NCBI GenBank assembly: GCA_905235765.1
Contig: CAJOMM010000023.1
Span: forward strand, 1 to 8,533
Reading direction: 5' to 3'
Origin: an uncultured Clostridia bacterium
GTDB taxonomy: Bacteria; Bacillota; Clostridia; Christensenellales; Borkfalkiaceae
DNA: 8,533 nucleotides
The translations under genes were made by a program, and so were the position numbers. The notes under the pieces were generated by a model. The model saw nothing but the letters and a program-made list of their open reading frames with translations, was not told the DNA's origin and did no database searches. Below are positions 5,487 to 8,533 of the stretch, one piece after another (position 1 is the first letter of the stretch; each line of letters opens with the position of its first letter).

Positions 5487-6365
5487 TTATATACCTTTTA
5501 CGGTTTTTATAATATAGTCCGCGTATACTTTTGCGACGTTTACTTTGGTTACCGAAGAAAATTCGCCCCAAAAAGCGTTTGAATTCACTTCCGCAACGTA
5601 AGGCTCGTCTTCGTCTCCGTATAACAAATCCACGCCGCAATAATCGAGTCCCAAAATCCTTGCGCACTTTTCCGCAGTAAGGTAAAAACTTTCGGGGACG
5701 TCCGCCACGCTACCCTTTCCGCCGAGCGCAATATTTGAGCGAAAGTCCGTCAGGTTTTCCCGCTTCATAGCCGCAACGCGTTTACCGCCTATTACGATTA
5801 TTCTTATATCCGTACCGCGCCTTCTGCCCATAAATTTCTGATAAATATGCGGCGTGAGTTTTAATTTTTCGGAAATTTCTTTGAGCGTTTTTAAGTTCTC
5901 GGCGAGATAAACGCCCTTTCCACCGGAACCGTAGCACTCTTTTACGACAACGGGGTATCCGAGCTTTACCGCAATTCCCTTCAAAAAATCTTCCGGAATC
6001 TCGCTGTCTTTTAAGTAGCATACGGGAGCGAACACGGTGTCGGGAATATTGACGCCGCTCCCTGACAGCGCGATACACGTCTTTCCTTTATCGTCGCATA
6101 TTCTTATGGAATCGTGCCCGTTAAAAAGCCTGACGCCCGATTTTTCCAGACATTTTGAAAGATATTTGTCTTTATCCAGAAATACGGCGAAATCCGCGGA
6201 ATAATCGCAGTGGATTTCGCCGTGTTTTATCCCGTTATTTAAAAAACCGTTCTTTACAATTTCACAATCGACGCCCGATTTTTTCAGTTCGCGAAAAAGT
6301 TCCTCTGCCTGAATTTCGCTGTTTTTCGGCACCCCGAAAGGATTAACGAATATTTTACCCGTCAT
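5487..6365 (-). CDS. RimK-like ATP-grasp ligase, substrate unknown
   Basis: This is a 292-residue ATP-grasp protein of the RimK / alpha-L-glutamate ligase group, which makes amide bonds through an acyl-phosphate intermediate. The family hallmark NGHDSIRICDDKGKT is at 82-96. The ATP-binding lysine and glycine loop are KECYGSGGKG at 142-151. YQKFMGRRRGTDIRI at 175-189 is followed by KRE at 201-203 and FRSNIALGGKG at 208-218. The Mg-binding set is D246, E259 and N261 (VAEVNSN). No targeting signal or membrane segment is seen. It starts 5 nt after the fhs stop, has no clear Shine-Dalgarno (only a weak GACGG-like stretch), and is probably translated by coupling to fhs. A strong terminator follows 24 nt after the stop. 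Known relatives add glutamate to ribosomal protein S6, to coenzyme F420 or to methanopterin. The neighbour suggests a folate or one-carbon substrate, but this is inference; the family call is much firmer than any function. Confidence 0.87.
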   Translation of the reverse strand: MTGKIFVNPFGVPKNSEIQAEELFRELKKSGVDCEIVKNGFLNNGIKHGEIHCDYSADFAVFLDKDKYLSKCLEKSGVRLFNGHDSIRICDDKGKTCIALSGSGVNIPDTVFAPVCYLKDSEIPEDFLKGIAVKLGYPVVVKECYGSGGKGVYLAENLKTLKEISEKLKLTPHIYQKFMGRRRGTDIRIIVIGGKRVAAMKRENLTDFRSNIALGGKGSVADVPESFYLTAEKCARILGLDYCGVDLLYGDEDEPYVAEVNSNAFWGEFSSVTKVNVAKVYADYIIKTVKGI

Positions 6366-6370
6366 AACCG

Positions 6371-8044
6371 TCAGAACAACCCCGTAATATTGCCGTTTTC
6401 GTCGACGTCTATATTCTCAGCCGCAGGCGTTTTCGGAAGCCCCGGCATAGTCATTATATCGCCGGTAAGCGCAACGATAAACCCTGCCCCCGAAGAGACT
6501 TTTACGTTTCTTACGGTTATCTTAAACCCGGTAGGCGCGCCCAACTTCGACTTGTCGTCGGAAAAAGAATATTGAGTTTTTGCGACGCACACGGGCAATC
6601 GGTCAAGTTTTAAATCCGTAAGTTTTTTTATCTGCGCTTTTGCCTCGGAGGTAAATTCCACCCCGTCCGCGCCGTAAATGTTTACCGCTATCTTGCGCAG
6701 TTTCTCTTCTATACTCTCGCTTTCGTCGTAGCAATAGGAGAAATCGTTTTTCTCTTCGCAAAGCCTGACGACTTCTTCGGCAAGCAAGACGCCGCCTTCG
6801 CCGCCCTTTTCCCACACCTCGGAAAGAACCACCTTCACTCCGAGTTTTGCACATTGCGTTACTACCGCATTTATTTCGCCCTCAGTATCGGTAACGAACC
6901 TGTTAAGCGCAACTACCGCCGGAAGTTTATATACTTCTTTAATGTTTTTAAGGTGTCTTAAAAGGTTAGGTATTCCTTTGAGCGTCGCTTCTACGTTTTC
7001 TGAACCTAAATCCTTTTTATCGACTCCGCCGTGCATTTTTAACGCGCGGACGGTTGCCACTATTACGACCGCGTCAGGCTTAAGCCCTGCTTTTCTGCAT
7101 TTTATATCAAGGAATTTTTCCGCGCCGAGATCTGCGCCGAATCCTGCTTCGGTAACACAATAGTCGGCAAGTTTTAACGCGGTTTTAGTCGCTACTACGG
7201 AGTTACAGCCGTGCGCGATATTCGCGAACGGACCGCCGTGAATTATCGCCGGAGTGCCTTCCAGCGTCTGAACCAAATTAGGCTTAAATGCGTCTCTTAA
7301 CAGCGCCGCCATGGCGCCCTCTGCCTTCAAATCGCCTGCCGTTACGGGAACGCCCGATTTATTATAACCTATTATGATTTTCGCAAGCCTGTTTTTAAGA
7401 TCCGCCATATCTTCGGCAAGGCAGAACACCGCCATAACCTCGGAAGCCACCGTTATATCGAATCCGTCCTCCCTGGCGACGCCGTCCGTCCTTTTGCCGA
7501 GCCCGTTCACAATATTTCTGAGCTGACGGTCGTTCATATCGAGACATCTCTTGAAAGTAATATTTTTAACGTCTATATCCAGCGCGTTGCCTTGGTAAAC
7601 GTGATTGTCTATCATTGCGGCAAGCAAATTATTTGCCGCGCCTATCGCGTGAAAATCTCCCGTAAAATGCAGATTTATTTCATCCATAGGGGCAACTTGC
7701 GCGTATCCGCCGCCGGCAGCGCCGCCTTTTATCCCGAAAACGGGGCCTAAAGACGGTTCCCTTAATGCGACTATTGACCTTTTGCCTATTCTTTTAAGCC
7801 CGTCCGCAAGACCTATGGTGGTAGTCGTTTTCCCTTCGCCGGCCGGCGTGGGAGTTATCGCCGTAACAAGTATCAGCTTTCCGTTTTTTCTTTCGGAATT
7901 CCGTAAAAAACCAACGTTGATTTTAGCCTTGTATTTTCCGTAGTTTTCGACGTACTCCGAATCTATGCAAAGCGAATCCGCAATTTCGGATATCGGTCTG
8001 AGTTTTGTTTCCTTTGCTATTCGCTCGTCCGTTTTATATTCCAT
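6371..8044 (-). CDS. fhs: Formate-tetrahydrofolate ligase (10-formyl-THF synthetase)
   Basis: This cytoplasmic enzyme joins formate to tetrahydrofolate using ATP, giving 10-formyl-THF for purine and one-carbon metabolism or the methyl branch of acetogenesis. The 557 residues match the usual family length of about 556-560. The ATP loop TPTPAGEGKTTTT is at 64-76. The family signature runs from 104 to 130 and includes GIKGGAAGGGYAQV, followed by an FTGDFHAIGAANN stretch. The start chosen is the ATG at 8044: it has AGAGAGG 6 nt upstream and gives the standard N-terminus. An in-frame GTG 18 nt further up (8062) lies inside trkH and has no good ribosome site. The gene starts 2 nt after the trkH stop and is followed after 5 nt by an ATP-grasp gene. 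No acetogenesis genes are visible, so a Wood-Ljungdahl role cannot be claimed. Confidence 0.97.
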   Translation of the reverse strand: MEYKTDERIAKETKLRPISEIADSLCIDSEYVENYGKYKAKINVGFLRNSERKNGKLILVTAITPTPAGEGKTTTTIGLADGLKRIGKRSIVALREPSLGPVFGIKGGAAGGGYAQVAPMDEINLHFTGDFHAIGAANNLLAAMIDNHVYQGNALDIDVKNITFKRCLDMNDRQLRNIVNGLGKRTDGVAREDGFDITVASEVMAVFCLAEDMADLKNRLAKIIIGYNKSGVPVTAGDLKAEGAMAALLRDAFKPNLVQTLEGTPAIIHGGPFANIAHGCNSVVATKTALKLADYCVTEAGFGADLGAEKFLDIKCRKAGLKPDAVVIVATVRALKMHGGVDKKDLGSENVEATLKGIPNLLRHLKNIKEVYKLPAVVALNRFVTDTEGEINAVVTQCAKLGVKVVLSEVWEKGGEGGVLLAEEVVRLCEEKNDFSYCYDESESIEEKLRKIAVNIYGADGVEFTSEAKAQIKKLTDLKLDRLPVCVAKTQYSFSDDKSKLGAPTGFKITVRNVKVSSGAGFIVALTGDIMTMPGLPKTPAAENIDVDENGNITGLF

Positions 8045-8046
8045 AA

Positions 8047-8533
8047 TCAACCTCTCTTCCACCTACGCGGAGCAAATAAAATAATTATCGGGAATATTTC
8101 CAACCTTCCGGCTATCATGACCATAGATAAAATCACTTTTGAAAAAGACGAATAACCGGCAAAAGAACAAAGCGGCCCTACCCCGTTAAAACCGGGTCCT
8201 ACGTTACTTATACATGACAGAGTCGCAGAAAAATGAGTAAACGGATCTCCGGAAGCAAAAGAATCAAAAGATAAAATTATCGTCACACAACACACGATTA
8301 ACGCGTAAAGTATAAAATAAGTAACGACGTTTGACTCCATTTCTTTTGAAATAGGTTTACCTTCGAATTTTACGGTTACTACGCTTCTCGGATTGATAAG
8401 CCTTTTTATCCTTGCGGATACCGATTTAAAAATGATACAAACCCTTGAGACTTTCATGCCGCCGCCTGTAGAACCGCCGCTTGCACCGATAACTGTAAGC
8501 ATGAGCAAAACGGCTTTGGAAAGCGTCGGCCAA
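8047..8533 (-). CDS. trkH: TrkH/KtrB-family K+ transporter, C-terminal part (5' end beyond window)
   Basis: This is the C-terminal 161 residues of an integral membrane potassium uptake subunit. The frame is open to the right edge, so the true start lies outside the window. Residues 18-27 of the visible part (SGGSTGGGMK) match the conserved third pore-loop filter of TrkH/KtrB proteins. Residues 110-119 (NVGPGFNGVG) match the fourth pore loop. A hydrophobic span at about 69-88 and another at about 131-154 are membrane helices, and the GRLEIFP motif near the C-terminus is typical of the family. Proteins of this family conduct K+ across the cytoplasmic membrane and usually need a cytoplasmic TrkA/KtrA ring; no such gene is visible here. 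The stop codon lies 2 nt before the fhs start, so the two are probably cotranscribed and translationally coupled. TrkH and KtrB cannot be separated from this fragment alone. Confidence 0.92.
   Translation of the reverse strand, partial: WPTLSKAVLLMLTVIGASGGSTGGGMKVSRVCIIFKSVSARIKRLINPRSVVTVKFEGKPISKEMESNVVTYFILYALIVCCVTIILSFDSFASGDPFTHFSATLSCISNVGPGFNGVGPLCSFAGYSSFSKVILSMVMIAGRLEIFPIIILFAPRRWKRG
8051..8057 (-). promoter_or_regulatory. Ribosome binding site deciding the fhs start
   Basis: On the minus strand AGAGAGG lies 6 nt before the ATG at 8044 and inside the last codons of trkH. This favours the ATG over the upstream GTG at 8062, and fits translational coupling with trkH. Confidence 0.65.

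Noticed and set aside
5782..6078. A 98-codon arginine-rich frame inside the ATP-grasp gene
   Set aside because: It is a same-strand frame-shifted shadow; the ATP-grasp frame carries all the conserved motifs across this stretch.
8045..8062. Upstream GTG start for fhs, adding six residues
   Set aside because: It lies inside trkH, has no good Shine-Dalgarno, and the added residues correspond to the ribosome site of the ATG at 8044.

Overview
The window looks like chromosome from an anaerobic, fermentative Gram-positive bacterium of the Clostridia/Bacillota type. This rests on four things: a trimeric electron-bifurcating-type [FeFe]-hydrogenase, a formate-tetrahydrofolate ligase, a CIRCE (HrcA) operator with a sigma-A type promoter on a small heat shock gene, and strong AGGAGG-like ribosome binding sites. 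Genus cannot be read from the sequence. Every convincing gene is on the minus strand, so the functional order runs from the right edge to the left.

From the right edge: (1) 8533-5487 holds a tightly packed run. It contains the C-terminal part of a TrkH/KtrB-type K+ transporter (cut by the window edge), a complete formate-tetrahydrofolate ligase (fhs) starting 2 nt after the trkH stop, and a RimK-like ATP-grasp ligase starting 5 nt after the fhs stop. The run ends at a strong intrinsic terminator (5444-5463). (2) 5401-4784 holds a monocistronic Hsp20 gene with a consensus promoter, a CIRCE operator directly after the -10 box, and a perfect-stem terminator. (3) 4676-365 holds the compact operon hydC-hydB-hydA. 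It has a promoter, a 12-bp perfect inverted repeat in the leader, short intergenic gaps, and a terminator just beyond hydA. (4) 1-360 has no credible protein gene. It carries a pair of 20-bp direct repeats built from 10-bp units and several hairpins, one of which is a good plus-strand terminator.

How the genes work together: HydABC most likely couples NADH and reduced ferredoxin oxidation to H2 production, or runs the reverse reaction. The formate-tetrahydrofolate ligase feeds formate into one-carbon metabolism. The ATP-grasp protein has no certain substrate, but its coupling to the folate enzyme suggests a glutamate-ligase job near folate metabolism. Nothing here is clearly a new system. The most interesting points are the unexplained leader dyad of the hyd operon, the phased repeat element at the left end, the unusual first H-cluster motif of HydA, and the fhs-coupled ATP-grasp ligase.
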